Of a stretch of 6,403 nt of DNA, positions 1 to 5,030 are shown piece by piece. The translations under genes were made by a program, and so were the position numbers. The notes beneath the pieces were generated by a model that was not told the DNA's origin, did not search any database, and worked only from the letters and a program-made list of their open reading frames with translations. The stretch spans positions 1 to 6,403 of the forward strand of contig DAOUYQ010000050.1 in NCBI GenBank assembly GCA_030666035.1, read 5' to 3'. Numbering within the stretch: position 1 is the stretch's first letter; every line of letters begins with the position of its first letter. The DNA is from Microcaldota archaeon (GTDB lineage Archaea > Micrarchaeota > Micrarchaeia > Anstonellales > Bilamarchaeaceae).

Positions 1-574
1 ACATTATCCCCATTGCAGGGTCTATCACCCGCATATCCTTTGTAACCAGAAGAGTAGCATGGGGCATATCCCTGGCCTCGCCAACAAGAGGCTTGAGCTC
101 AAGAGGAAATTTAAGCATGCTAAAGCTGGTTATGTCAATTCCTGCATTTTTTGCATAGCCAAGAAATAAGACAGCAATTTCATCACAATCCGCTCTCCGC
201 ACCCCACCCTCACCGGGCTGCAAAACCCCTTTTGCAGTTTTTGCCTCCCGTTTATCTGAAAGCCCATATAGTATCTCCAGCTTATTATCTGTATAAATAA
301 AATCAAATATTTTTTCCAGGCTGTCCAATTCAGGATGCAGATTCCCAATGCCAATAACCTGGCCGATTAATACCTGCTGCTCATCTGTTATCTGGAGTTG
401 GGCTTCCTGTTTTTCCTGGTGGACTTGGGTAAATGCAGGAACCTCTGGTTTTTCCTGATGCTCTGGGTTCTTTTGAGCCAAAACTCCCCCTTTTTCCATA
501 TGATGGTTTGCACCCATTGGGTTTCTCCCCTTGAAACCAAACAGTTCCTTTGTTTTGCTCTTGTTGAGGGGCAT
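1..574 (-). CDS. Transglutaminase-like (cysteine protease fold) protein, C-terminus cut by window edge
   Basis: An open frame of 191 codons runs off the left edge. Residues 1-60 are polar and low in complexity, rich in Gln, Glu and Lys. The rest looks globular. The signature is a Cys-His-Asp triad in transglutaminase-core spacing: RRADCDEIAVLF puts Cys130 at the start of a helix, MPHATLLV gives His172, and MRVIDPAMG gives Asp185. This resembles the G-D-C-D / H-A / D-P pattern of archaeal and bacterial transglutaminase-like peptidases. The substrate is unknown, and hydrolysis or cross-linking cannot be told apart. The ATG at 574 is chosen because GGTGA lies 10 bases upstream. An alternative ATG at 679 overlaps the nucleotidyltransferase stop as ATGA and would add 35 residues with a hydrophobic stretch (TIFLSLGFSTLPCSWALII), possibly a membrane anchor, but it lacks a clear SD. 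It is the last gene seen in the minus-strand operon. The family call is good; the start is uncertain. Confidence 0.72.
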   Translation of the reverse strand, partial: MPLNKSKTKELFGFKGRNPMGANHHMEKGGVLAQKNPEHQEKPEVPAFTQVHQEKQEAQLQITDEQQVLIGQVIGIGNLHPELDSLEKIFDFIYTDNKLEILYGLSDKREAKTAKGVLQPGEGGVRRADCDEIAVLFLGYAKNAGIDITSFSMLKFPLELKPLVGEARDMPHATLLVTKDMRVIDPAMGIM

Positions 575-584
575 GGAATCGGAT

Positions 585-589
585 TCACC
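585..589 (-). promoter_or_regulatory. Ribosome binding site GGTGA for the transglutaminase-like gene
   Basis: GGTGA on the minus strand lies 10 bases before the ATG at 574. It matches the archaeal anti-SD sequence and is the main reason for preferring that start over the overlapping ATG at 679. Confidence 0.45.
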
Positions 590-599
590 ACAATTATTC

Positions 600-689
600 T
601 TAATGATTAGTGCCCAGGAACAAGGCAGGGTTGAAAATCCCAGGCTCAGGAATATTGTATTTTCCTTTTTTAAGCTCATCCACTTTCAT
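600..689 (-). CDS. Candidate 29-residue ORF overlapping the nucleotidyltransferase end
   Basis: This frame starts at ATG 689 inside the last codons of the nucleotidyltransferase gene and stops with TAA at 600-602. It begins MKVDELKKGKYN, continues IPEPGIFNPALFLGTNH, and fills most of the gap before the SD of the transglutaminase-like gene. Composition looks protein-like: charged start, hydrophobic end, ordinary codons. The start has no strong SD, and the same DNA is also open in the frame of the next gene, so only one of the two readings is likely used. No family is recognised. It may be a short accessory peptide or a chance ORF. Confidence 0.3.
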   Translation of the reverse strand: MKVDELKKGKYNIPEPGIFNPALFLGTNH

Positions 690-966
690 AAAGAAGCACC
701 AGATCTTTTTTGATGTAGGGTTTTAAGCGTGGAGATATCGAGCGCAAAGTCACTATATCTATTTTTGCATGAACTTTCTTAGAAATATCTTCTTCTACTC
801 CAATTAGGTCCAGAAGCGAAAATTTTCCCTTGGGCAGCTCTATGGCTATATCTATATCCATATATTCCCTTTCCTTGCGTGCAAAGCTTCCGAAGAGGTA
901 TGCCTTTGGCACACCATGTTCGATCAGGGAGGCCTTAATCTCTTCAATTATCCGCTCCCGCTTCAT
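676..966 (-). CDS. MNT-type minimal nucleotidyltransferase
   Basis: A complete 96-residue protein of the usual length for stand-alone MNT (Pol beta-superfamily) nucleotidyltransferases. The motif YLFGSFARKER followed by MDIDIAIEL gives the Gly-Ser loop at residues 26-27 and the metal-binding pair Asp37 and Asp39. The third acidic residue is probably Asp70 in AKIDIVTL. Such proteins transfer a nucleoside monophosphate to a protein or nucleic acid. In the MNT-HEPN toxin-antitoxin systems the MNT acts as antitoxin and can AMPylate the HEPN toxin. No HEPN partner is encoded beside it here, so a toxin-antitoxin role is not shown. The start is supported by GAGGAG 9 bases upstream. It sits between a candidate 30-residue ORF and the transglutaminase-like gene on the same strand. 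Confidence 0.88.
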   Translation of the reverse strand: MKRERIIEEIKASLIEHGVPKAYLFGSFARKEREYMDIDIAIELPKGKFSLLDLIGVEEDISKKVHAKIDIVTLRSISPRLKPYIKKDLVLLYESG

Positions 967-972
967 GGTATT

Positions 973-1065
973 TTACTCCTCTCGCTGAATTATAAGACTT
1001 CCGTTTAGTTTTGTTGCGGATTCATGCCCCAATTCCAAAAGGGGCGAATCGCCCATAACAGCCAC
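973..1065 (-). CDS. Candidate 30-residue small protein with strong SD
   Basis: A GTG start at 1065 is preceded at 6 bases by a perfect AGGAGG (1072-1077). The frame reads VAVMGDSPLLELGHESA, then TKLNGSLIIQREE, and ends at TAA 973-975, which sits just after the SD of the nucleotidyltransferase gene (GAGAGGAGTAA on the minus strand). The tight arrangement suggests translational coupling to that gene. The frame stays open upstream of the GTG for about a further 17 codons, with a protein-like reading but no ATG. A truncated 3' remnant of a longer gene, whose codons happen to contain AGGAGG, is therefore the main alternative. A competing ATG at 1067 gives only 19 residues. No family is recognised. 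An inverted repeat, GGGCGATTCGCCC, lies inside it. Confidence 0.42.
   Translation of the reverse strand: MAVMGDSPLLELGHESATKLNGSLIIQREE
976..981 (-). promoter_or_regulatory. Ribosome binding site GAGGAG for the nucleotidyltransferase
   Basis: GAGGAG on the minus strand, 9 bases before ATG 966. It also forms the last two codons (Glu-Glu) of the candidate 30-residue ORF, so the two would be coupled. Confidence 0.55.
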
Positions 1066-1071
1066 ATTTAT

Positions 1072-1077
1072 CCTCCT
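1072..1077 (-). promoter_or_regulatory. Perfect SD AGGAGG
   Basis: AGGAGG on the minus strand, 6 bases before GTG 1065. It is the strongest ribosome binding site in the window, yet the nearest recognisable protein (the nucleotidyltransferase) begins over 100 bases further on. This is the main argument that a short protein is translated from 1065. Confidence 0.5.
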
Positions 1078-1120
1078 AAAGCGGACGCAGTTTAACAGTG
1101 GAAACCTACCTTCAAACTCT

Positions 1121-1131
1121 TTTTAAATAAA
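1121..1131 (-). promoter_or_regulatory. Probable TATA box for the minus-strand operon
   Basis: TTTATTTAAAA on the minus strand. A transcript starting about 25 bases downstream (near 1100) would carry a leader of about 35 bases containing AGGAGG before GTG 1065. A second AT-rich candidate (GATATTTAAG) lies just upstream at about 1133-1141. The assignment rests on pattern and spacing only. Confidence 0.4.
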
Positions 1132-1184
1132 CTTAAATATCTATCAACAGTGGCAAAAACAGCCCAAAACACCAGAAAAGAAGA

Positions 1185-1192
1185 TTTAAATA
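1185..1192 (+). promoter_or_regulatory. TATA box TTTAAATA for the membrane-protein pair
   Basis: TTTAAATA follows a purine-rich stretch (GAAAAGAAGA) that could serve as BRE. Transcription would start about 25 bases on, at about 1213, right at the ATG ATG of 1212/1215, predicting a leaderless mRNA. The in-frame ATG at 1194 lies directly behind the box and would not be in the transcript. Confidence 0.6.
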
Positions 1193-1211
1193 TATGAGAG
1201 AGGTAAATCTT

Positions 1212-1379
1212 ATGATGACCGACATGGGGAATCTGTTTATAGTGGGAATTAGCAGTGTAGCCTCAGCCTTATCACTATCTTATGGAGTAACACTATTCAT
1301 TGGGGCACAATACATCACGGCAGCTCTTCTTTGTGGTTTTGGTTTCTACTTTTTTGGTTGGGCTTGTGCCAAGAGGTAA
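1212..1379 (+). CDS. Small membrane protein of unknown function (55 residues)
   Basis: Reading from ATG 1212 gives a 55-residue, almost entirely hydrophobic protein with two probable transmembrane segments: residues about 7-32 (NLFIVGISSVASALSLSYG onward) and about 33-51 (ITAALLCGFGFYFFGWACA), ending in the basic tail KR. The start at 1212 or 1215 is set by the TATA box at 1185-1192; ATG 1224 is also possible. The stop TAA (1377-1379) is 4 bases before the TTG start chosen for the next gene, and its last codons contain that gene's SD, so the two are probably co-translated. No family is recognised. Small hydrophobic proteins of this kind can be subunits of a membrane complex, but nothing here says which. 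Confidence 0.55.
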   Translation: MMTDMGNLFIVGISSVASALSLSYGVTLFIGAQYITAALLCGFGFYFFGWACAKR

Positions 1380-1383
1380 TAAA

Positions 1384-1965
1384 TTGCCAGGAAAACTGGA
1401 AGAAAAAGCTATAGAACTTATATCTAAACAGATAGATGTTCTAGGCACAAAAGTTAAAGCTGGTGACATAATAGAAGTACTAATTGCAGGGCTGATAATA
1501 GCCCTAATTGTTTTTGCACTTGTTGGAAACGTAACTACATTTTTTGGCCCCATGATTGATATCATACTCGGTTTTTTACTTGTTCTTCTAGCCGTTACTA
1601 CGGCAATCCGGTTTAATACAAACTTAAAAGGACTTTCTAAAATCATGCCCGCATGCCATGATGTAACTAACAAACTAGCTTACTGTGCACGGCACCGAGG
1701 TTTCCATGTAGGCTTTTTCTTTTGGTCTGTGGCATTCATTATTCTAAATGGGCCCATTGTTACTGTAATATGTAGCCTAAACGATTCAATCTGGTTTGGC
1801 CCATTTCTCCTAATTCTGCTACTGGGCCTTCCGTTGCACGGCATAAAAACCAAAATGGGTGAAAAATCGACGCTGGAATTCAAATTCTGGTCGGCATTTT
1901 TCTGGATTTTAGTAGCTATCTCATTTGGTTTCTACATATATTATAGTTTTAGCCAGCCCTGTTGA
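1384..1965 (+). CDS. Multi-pass membrane protein of unknown function
   Basis: A 193-residue protein when read from TTG 1384. The N-terminal 25 or so residues are charged and helical (KLEEKAIELISKQIDVLGTK). They are followed by about five transmembrane segments near residues 28-52 (IIEVLIAGLIIALIVFALVG), 56-76, 107-131, 137-153 and 167-189. A Cys/His-containing stretch (MPACHDVTNKLAYCARHRGF) lies between segments 2 and 3, with spacing that could bind a metal or form a disulfide; this is only a possibility. TTG 1384 is preferred because AGAGGT lies 6 bases upstream. GTG 1366 adds six residues and overlaps the upstream gene by 14 bases, and the frame is open back to TTG 1300. It is co-transcribed with the small membrane protein before it. 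No family is recognised. Confidence 0.6.
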   Translation: MPGKLEEKAIELISKQIDVLGTKVKAGDIIEVLIAGLIIALIVFALVGNVTTFFGPMIDIILGFLLVLLAVTTAIRFNTNLKGLSKIMPACHDVTNKLAYCARHRGFHVGFFFWSVAFIILNGPIVTVICSLNDSIWFGPFLLILLLGLPLHGIKTKMGEKSTLEFKFWSAFFWILVAISFGFYIYYSFSQPC

Positions 1966-1993
1966 ATATTTATTGCCCGAAACAATGCCCAGG

Positions 1994-2020
1994 AATCCAC
2001 TTCTCATGGATTTGTTTTTG
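1994..2020 (+). terminator. Probable terminator after the membrane-protein unit
   Basis: The inverted repeat AATCCA...TGGATT (1994-1999 and 2007-2012, loop of 7) is followed by TGTTTTTG, about 30 bases after the stop of the membrane-protein gene. Archaeal termination depends mainly on T-runs, so the hairpin may be incidental. Confidence 0.35.
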
Positions 2021-2021
2021 A

Positions 2022-2045
2022 TTGGAAATTGTATCCAATTTCCAA
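2022..2045. repeat. Perfect 9-bp hairpin (TTGGAAATT / AATTTCCAA)
   Basis: Arms at 2022-2030 and 2037-2045 pair without mismatch around a 6-base loop (GTATCC). A shorter version of the same hairpin occurs at 5043-5061, with the flanking GA before and G after also shared. It lies just upstream of the decayed regulator. Confidence 0.65.
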
Positions 2046-2048
2046 AGC

Positions 2049-2072
2049 GAACAAAATTTTGCAATTTTGTTC
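2049..2072. repeat. Perfect 10-bp hairpin (GAACAAAATT / AATTTTGTTC)
   Basis: Arms at 2049-2058 and 2063-2072 pair perfectly around the 4-base loop TTGC. It begins only 3 bases after the preceding hairpin and ends where similarity to the decayed regulator begins. The two may together be a small inserted element or a processed RNA. Confidence 0.65.
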
Positions 2073-2431
2073 CTGCGCGTTGACAAAGTTGAGAAAGTTG
2101 GTTCAGGAATAGGGGGAATACGCAAGGCGATGAGTAAATACGGGTTAAAGGCAAAATTTGACATAAACGAAAATTGGTTTTCAGTTGTGTTTCCGAGACA
2201 CCTCCAAGTTGCTTCTGAAAGGATGGATAAAACTATCCAGAAACTATCCAGAAACTATCTTGAAAATTCTCCGGGCGATTCAGGAGAACCCAAAGATAAC
2301 TATCGCTAAATTAGCTAAAATCTCCAAATTTAGTGAAATCGGAGTTAGGTACCACCTAAGGAAACTCAAAAGAGACGGCGTACTTGAGAGGGTGGGCCCG
2401 GAAGGGGGGATATTGGAGAGTGAAGGGATGA
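2064..2431 (+). pseudogene. Decayed 3' remnant of an AlbA_2/HATPase_c_4-type transcriptional regulator with winged-helix end
   Basis: The first part reads VDKVEKVGSGIGGIRKAM...ENWFSVVF, the typical end of the HATPase_c_4 (RecG-related, COG2865) domain with its EKVGSGI motif. Two frames later comes a winged helix: ENPKITIAKLAKISK, then GVRYHLRKLKRDGVLERVG. The frames join if one A is restored in each of two successive GAAACTATC units near 2237 and 2248, giving DKTIQKTIQKTILKILRAIQ. Removing one G from the six-G run at 2404-2409 then gives the normal ending ERVGPEGGYWRVKG with a stop at 2429-2431. The N-terminal AlbA_2 domain and most of the ATPase domain are absent. Intact members are DNA-binding regulators. 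This copy is most simply a dead fragment, unless the single-base changes are sequencing errors; even then it lacks its 5' part. Confidence 0.75.
2237..2256 (+). repeat. Short tandem repeat in the pseudogene
   Basis: An 11-base unit AAACTATCCAG occurs twice in a row just downstream of an in-frame 12-base version (AAAACTATCCAG), followed by a variant AAACTATCTTG. In intact relatives this stretch encodes a repeated Lys/Thr/Gln linker, so the unit should be 12 bases. The missing A in two units causes the frameshifts. Confidence 0.6.
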
Positions 2432-2693
2432 GGCGGGTTTGGTTATGAACTGGAATGAAAGAGAAACGGGGAGAGTTGCAGTAATAAAATCCCCAAAATT
2501 AGATTAAGCTGTGGCTAGGGGTAGCAGGAGGTCAGATATAAACAGGCCCCCCTGAACCTAAAAAAAATGGAAGAAAGAAAAGATCCCGAACCTCCCATCA
2601 GAATTCAATAAAGAAAAGGATCGCTTGGTTAACGGATATGGCCCTGGAACTTACACTATGAGAAGAACCCACCGGAAACCTACCCTCCCTTTC
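2432..2693. other. Gene-free spacer before the helicase promoter
   Basis: No recognisable coding region on either strand. It contains weak complementary pairs (GGGGA...TCCCC near 2470-2495; GATCC...GGATC at about 2582 and 2619), a purine-rich stretch (AAAAAAAATGGAAGAAAG), and a 14-codon ATG frame at about 2569 without an SD. An AGGAGGTCAGATATAAAC string near 2527-2544 resembles an SD next to an AT-rich box but leads to no ORF of note. An unrecognised small RNA cannot be excluded. Confidence 0.4.
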
Positions 2694-2701
2694 TTTATAA
2701 A
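2694..2701 (+). promoter_or_regulatory. TATA box TTTATAAA for the helicase operon
   Basis: TTTATAAA lies about 26-30 bases before GTG ATG at 2724/2727, placing the transcription start at or within a few bases of the start codon. This supports a leaderless mRNA and rules out upstream in-frame starts such as TTG 2625. Confidence 0.65.
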
Positions 2702-2726
2702 CACTTCCCGGGTTAATCCACTGGTG

Positions 2727-5030
2727 ATGCGCATGCCCCAAAAAGAACAAACTTGCGAATGCTGCAATAAACCCGTAACAAACAGGAAAAAGTGCGTATC
2801 CTGCACAATATCCTCCACCAAAAACCCAGCAGCCCACAAAGAACCAAACCCCCAAAATGCCGAGCTTGATTACTTATACGTGCTCAAAGCCATAAGGGAA
2901 GTAAGCATGTACAAATATTTTGGCATGGGAAGAACCCTGCTTACTGAATTCCTCAAAGGAAACACCTCCCACAAATCAATTGAGCGCAATTCCCTCCATC
3001 AGTTGAAGCATTTCGGAAGCCTTGCCCACGCCGATAAAGAGCTTGAATGCATAATAGACCGCCTCCAGCTCAATGGCCTGATAGCCCAGCGCCCAATTGA
3101 GCGCAACTCATTTAGCAAGGTTTTTGAGCTTACCCGCAAGGGGCACAATGAAATCAAATCCCCCTCACTCTACAAAAAGAAGCTGGCCTTTAATTTCAGG
3201 GCAGTAAAAACAGAAATAACTAAAGAAGACCAAAAAAGATTCAGCAATTTTGGCCCATTCCTCTCAGGATATAACCCGGCCCAAAAAAAAGCAATAATCT
3301 CCGAAAACAAACATATTCTGTGCATAGCCGGCGCAGGCTCCGGAAAAACCACCGTACTTACAAAAAGAATAGAGTTTCTCCTGAAGCACCACCGAGTTAA
3401 CCCAAAGAAGATACTCGCAATAACATTCACCCGCAAGGCAAAAAAGGAAATGGAGTCCCGCCTCTCAATTGCTGGCACATTAAATTTAGTAAATGTAGAA
3501 ACTTTCAATTCATTCTGCGAAAAGATGCTAAGGAAGCACAACACCCTTTTTTATGGCAGGGAGGTGAGGGTCCTCTCACACAAAGACCGCATCAGAATGG
3601 TGCACCACGCCCTTGCAAATTTAGACATGCATATGGATGCGGCACTAAAAATATATTTCAGCGCTGCCCAGATGAGGGGAAAAACCCCTGAGCAGCTTGC
3701 ATACATTTTCATAAACGATTGTTTTTTCATACGCGACCACCTAAAGTCCAAAGGCAAAAAAATTGAGCGGAATTCTTTTTTTTCCGAAGCAATGGATAAT
3801 ACTGAAACCACGCGCCTTGTATTCGCAGTCTGCAAATATATTGAAGGATACATGGAAAAGCACGGCCTCAGGGATTTTGCCGACCAGCTAATCGATGCAA
3901 TTGCCCTCTTTAAGCAGCACAAAGAGCTAATCCCCTCATTTGAGCATTTGCTCATAGATGAATATCAGGATGTAAACTCCACCCAAATTGAGCTGATAGA
4001 ACTCCTCTCTTCCCCCAACCTCTTCTGCGTAGGGGACCCAAGGCAGTCCATCTTCGGCTGGAGGGGTTCAGACATAATGCACATACTCGGCTTTGAAGAC
4101 AAATACCCAAACTGTGAAATAATAACCCTAACAAGGAATTACCGCTCCACCAGCCACATAGTAAAGCTGATGAATTCCTCAATAAAGAACATGGGGCTCG
4201 CAGACATTGAGCCCTCAATAGATGGAAAAAACAACATGCATCTCCTGAATTTTGCCACTGAAAAAAAAGAATCCGAATTTGTAATCCAAAGCATACTCGC
4301 AGCCGATTCTTCCCAAAAGATTTTTGTCCTTGCAAGAACCAACAAGCAGCTAAATGAGTTGTCCGAGCAGTTGGAGCAGAGCGGAATACCGCACTCCGTA
4401 CGATCTGATGAGCAAAAAACCCAATCTTCCACAAAAGAAACTAACCTTACCCTTGCAACGGTGCACGCTATCAAGGGCATGGAGGCAGATCTGGTTTTCG
4501 TAATCGGCTGCAATTCGCTCAATTTCCCCTGCAAGGCAACCGAGCACCCCGTGCGGGACATGATAAAATCAGACGATTATGATAAAGGAGAAGAAGAGCG
4601 CAGGCTTTTCTATGTTGCACTAAGCAGGGCAAAAAGCCAATTATATCTCACCTATGCCGGTGCAAAGCCAACCCATTTTGTCAATCCTGATATGCTGGAA
4701 CTTCTTGAAGCGGGAACCACTTCCTCCCTCTCCGAAGCAGCCCCCCAGCTACCTCCCATAAAAATGCCAAAAGGCCCAACACCCACCCTATCCAGGCTAA
4801 AGGAATGGCGCCGCTCAATAAGCCGCGAGCGAGCAGTTCCCGCATATGTAGTATGCACCAACCGCACACTTACTGAGCTGGTGCAGAAAGCGCCCGCTTC
4901 AATTGCAGAGCTCCACAATGTGCACGGCTTAGGCCCCGCAAGAATAACCAGCTACGGCGATGACATACTCAAAATCCTAAATACCCAAAGCGCAGAAAAC
5001 ACCCCCACTCCCCCAGGTGCATCCCCATGA
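2727..5030 (+). CDS. UvrD/PcrA-like SF1A DNA helicase with zinc ribbon, RQC and HRDC domains
   Basis: A 767-residue ATP-dependent DNA helicase from ATG 2727, set by the TATA box; GTG 2724 or ATG 2733 are near alternatives. Order of parts: zinc ribbon C10-x2-C13...C23-x2-C26; an RQC-like winged helix at about 46-143 (LLTEFLKGNTSHK...IIDRLQLNGLI...LTRKG), as in RecQ; Q motif YNPAQ at 182-186; Walker A GAGSGKTT at 202-209; Ia ITFTRKAKKEM at about 232; Walker B LLIDEYQD at 408-415; III GDPRQSIFGWRG from 436; IV TRNYRS at 469-474; V VHAIKGME from 579; VI FYVALSRAK at about 628-636; HRDC at about 688-752 (EWRRSISRERAVPAYVV, NVHGLGPARI). Every catalytic motif is intact. Only about 105 residues separate motifs IV and V, against roughly 200 in PcrA/UvrD, and GIPHSV runs almost straight into motif V, so the 2B subdomain appears absent. 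It is coupled by ATGA to the next gene. A role in repair, replication restart or resection is inferred. Confidence 0.93.
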   Translation: MRMPQKEQTCECCNKPVTNRKKCVSCTISSTKNPAAHKEPNPQNAELDYLYVLKAIREVSMYKYFGMGRTLLTEFLKGNTSHKSIERNSLHQLKHFGSLAHADKELECIIDRLQLNGLIAQRPIERNSFSKVFELTRKGHNEIKSPSLYKKKLAFNFRAVKTEITKEDQKRFSNFGPFLSGYNPAQKKAIISENKHILCIAGAGSGKTTVLTKRIEFLLKHHRVNPKKILAITFTRKAKKEMESRLSIAGTLNLVNVETFNSFCEKMLRKHNTLFYGREVRVLSHKDRIRMVHHALANLDMHMDAALKIYFSAAQMRGKTPEQLAYIFINDCFFIRDHLKSKGKKIERNSFFSEAMDNTETTRLVFAVCKYIEGYMEKHGLRDFADQLIDAIALFKQHKELIPSFEHLLIDEYQDVNSTQIELIELLSSPNLFCVGDPRQSIFGWRGSDIMHILGFEDKYPNCEIITLTRNYRSTSHIVKLMNSSIKNMGLADIEPSIDGKNNMHLLNFATEKKESEFVIQSILAADSSQKIFVLARTNKQLNELSEQLEQSGIPHSVRSDEQKTQSSTKETNLTLATVHAIKGMEADLVFVIGCNSLNFPCKATEHPVRDMIKSDDYDKGEEERRLFYVALSRAKSQLYLTYAGAKPTHFVNPDMLELLEAGTTSSLSEAAPQLPPIKMPKGPTPTLSRLKEWRRSISRERAVPAYVVCTNRTLTELVQKAPASIAELHNVHGLGPARITSYGDDILKILNTQSAENTPTPPGASP
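2978..2992 (+). repeat. IERNS-coding 15-mer, copy 1
   Basis: AATTGAGCGCAATTC has 5-base inverted ends (AATTG/CAATT). It encodes Ile85-Ser89 of the helicase. Near-identical copies in the same frame occur at 3095-3109 and 3761-3775. Confidence 0.5.
3095..3109 (+). repeat. IERNS-coding 15-mer, copy 2
   Basis: AATTGAGCGCAACTC, one base different from copy 1, encodes Ile124-Ser128 in the RQC-like domain. A serine-to-aromatic step (NSF) follows here and in copy 3. Confidence 0.5.
3761..3775 (+). repeat. IERNS-coding 15-mer, copy 3
   Basis: AATTGAGCGGAATTC, one base different from copy 1, encodes Ile346-Ser350 in the helicase 1B region. A shorter inverted relative (AATTCGCTCAATT) lies at 4512-4524 and does not encode the peptide. 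Confidence 0.5.
5015..5019 (+). promoter_or_regulatory. Ribosome binding site AGGTG for the exonuclease-type gene
   Basis: AGGTG lies 7 bases before ATG 5027, within the helicase C-terminal codons. Together with the ATGA overlap it indicates coupled translation of helicase and nuclease. Confidence 0.5.

Noticed and set aside
130..713. Other open frames over 130-713 on both strands
   Set aside because: They are shadows of the transglutaminase-like gene, whose own frame carries the Cys-His-Asp motif and continuous protein-like sequence.
1194..1211. ATG 1194 as the start of the small membrane protein
   Set aside because: It lies immediately behind the TATA box, so the transcript would start after it.
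610..1994. TGCCCAGGAA present at about 611 and about 1986 as a repeat pair
   Set aside because: A shared 10-mer is expected by chance in a window of this size, and the flanks do not match.
2569..2613. ATG frame of 14 codons in the spacer
   Set aside because: Too short, no SD, and no TATA box at a leaderless distance.
2625..2726. N-terminal extension of the helicase from TTG 2625
   Set aside because: The TATA box TTTATAAA at 2694-2701 lies inside this stretch, and the spacing sets the start at about 2727. The extension does not look like a domain.
2598..4918. Minus-strand open frames over the helicase
   Set aside because: They lack family-like sequence and overlap a gene with intact helicase motifs in its own frame.
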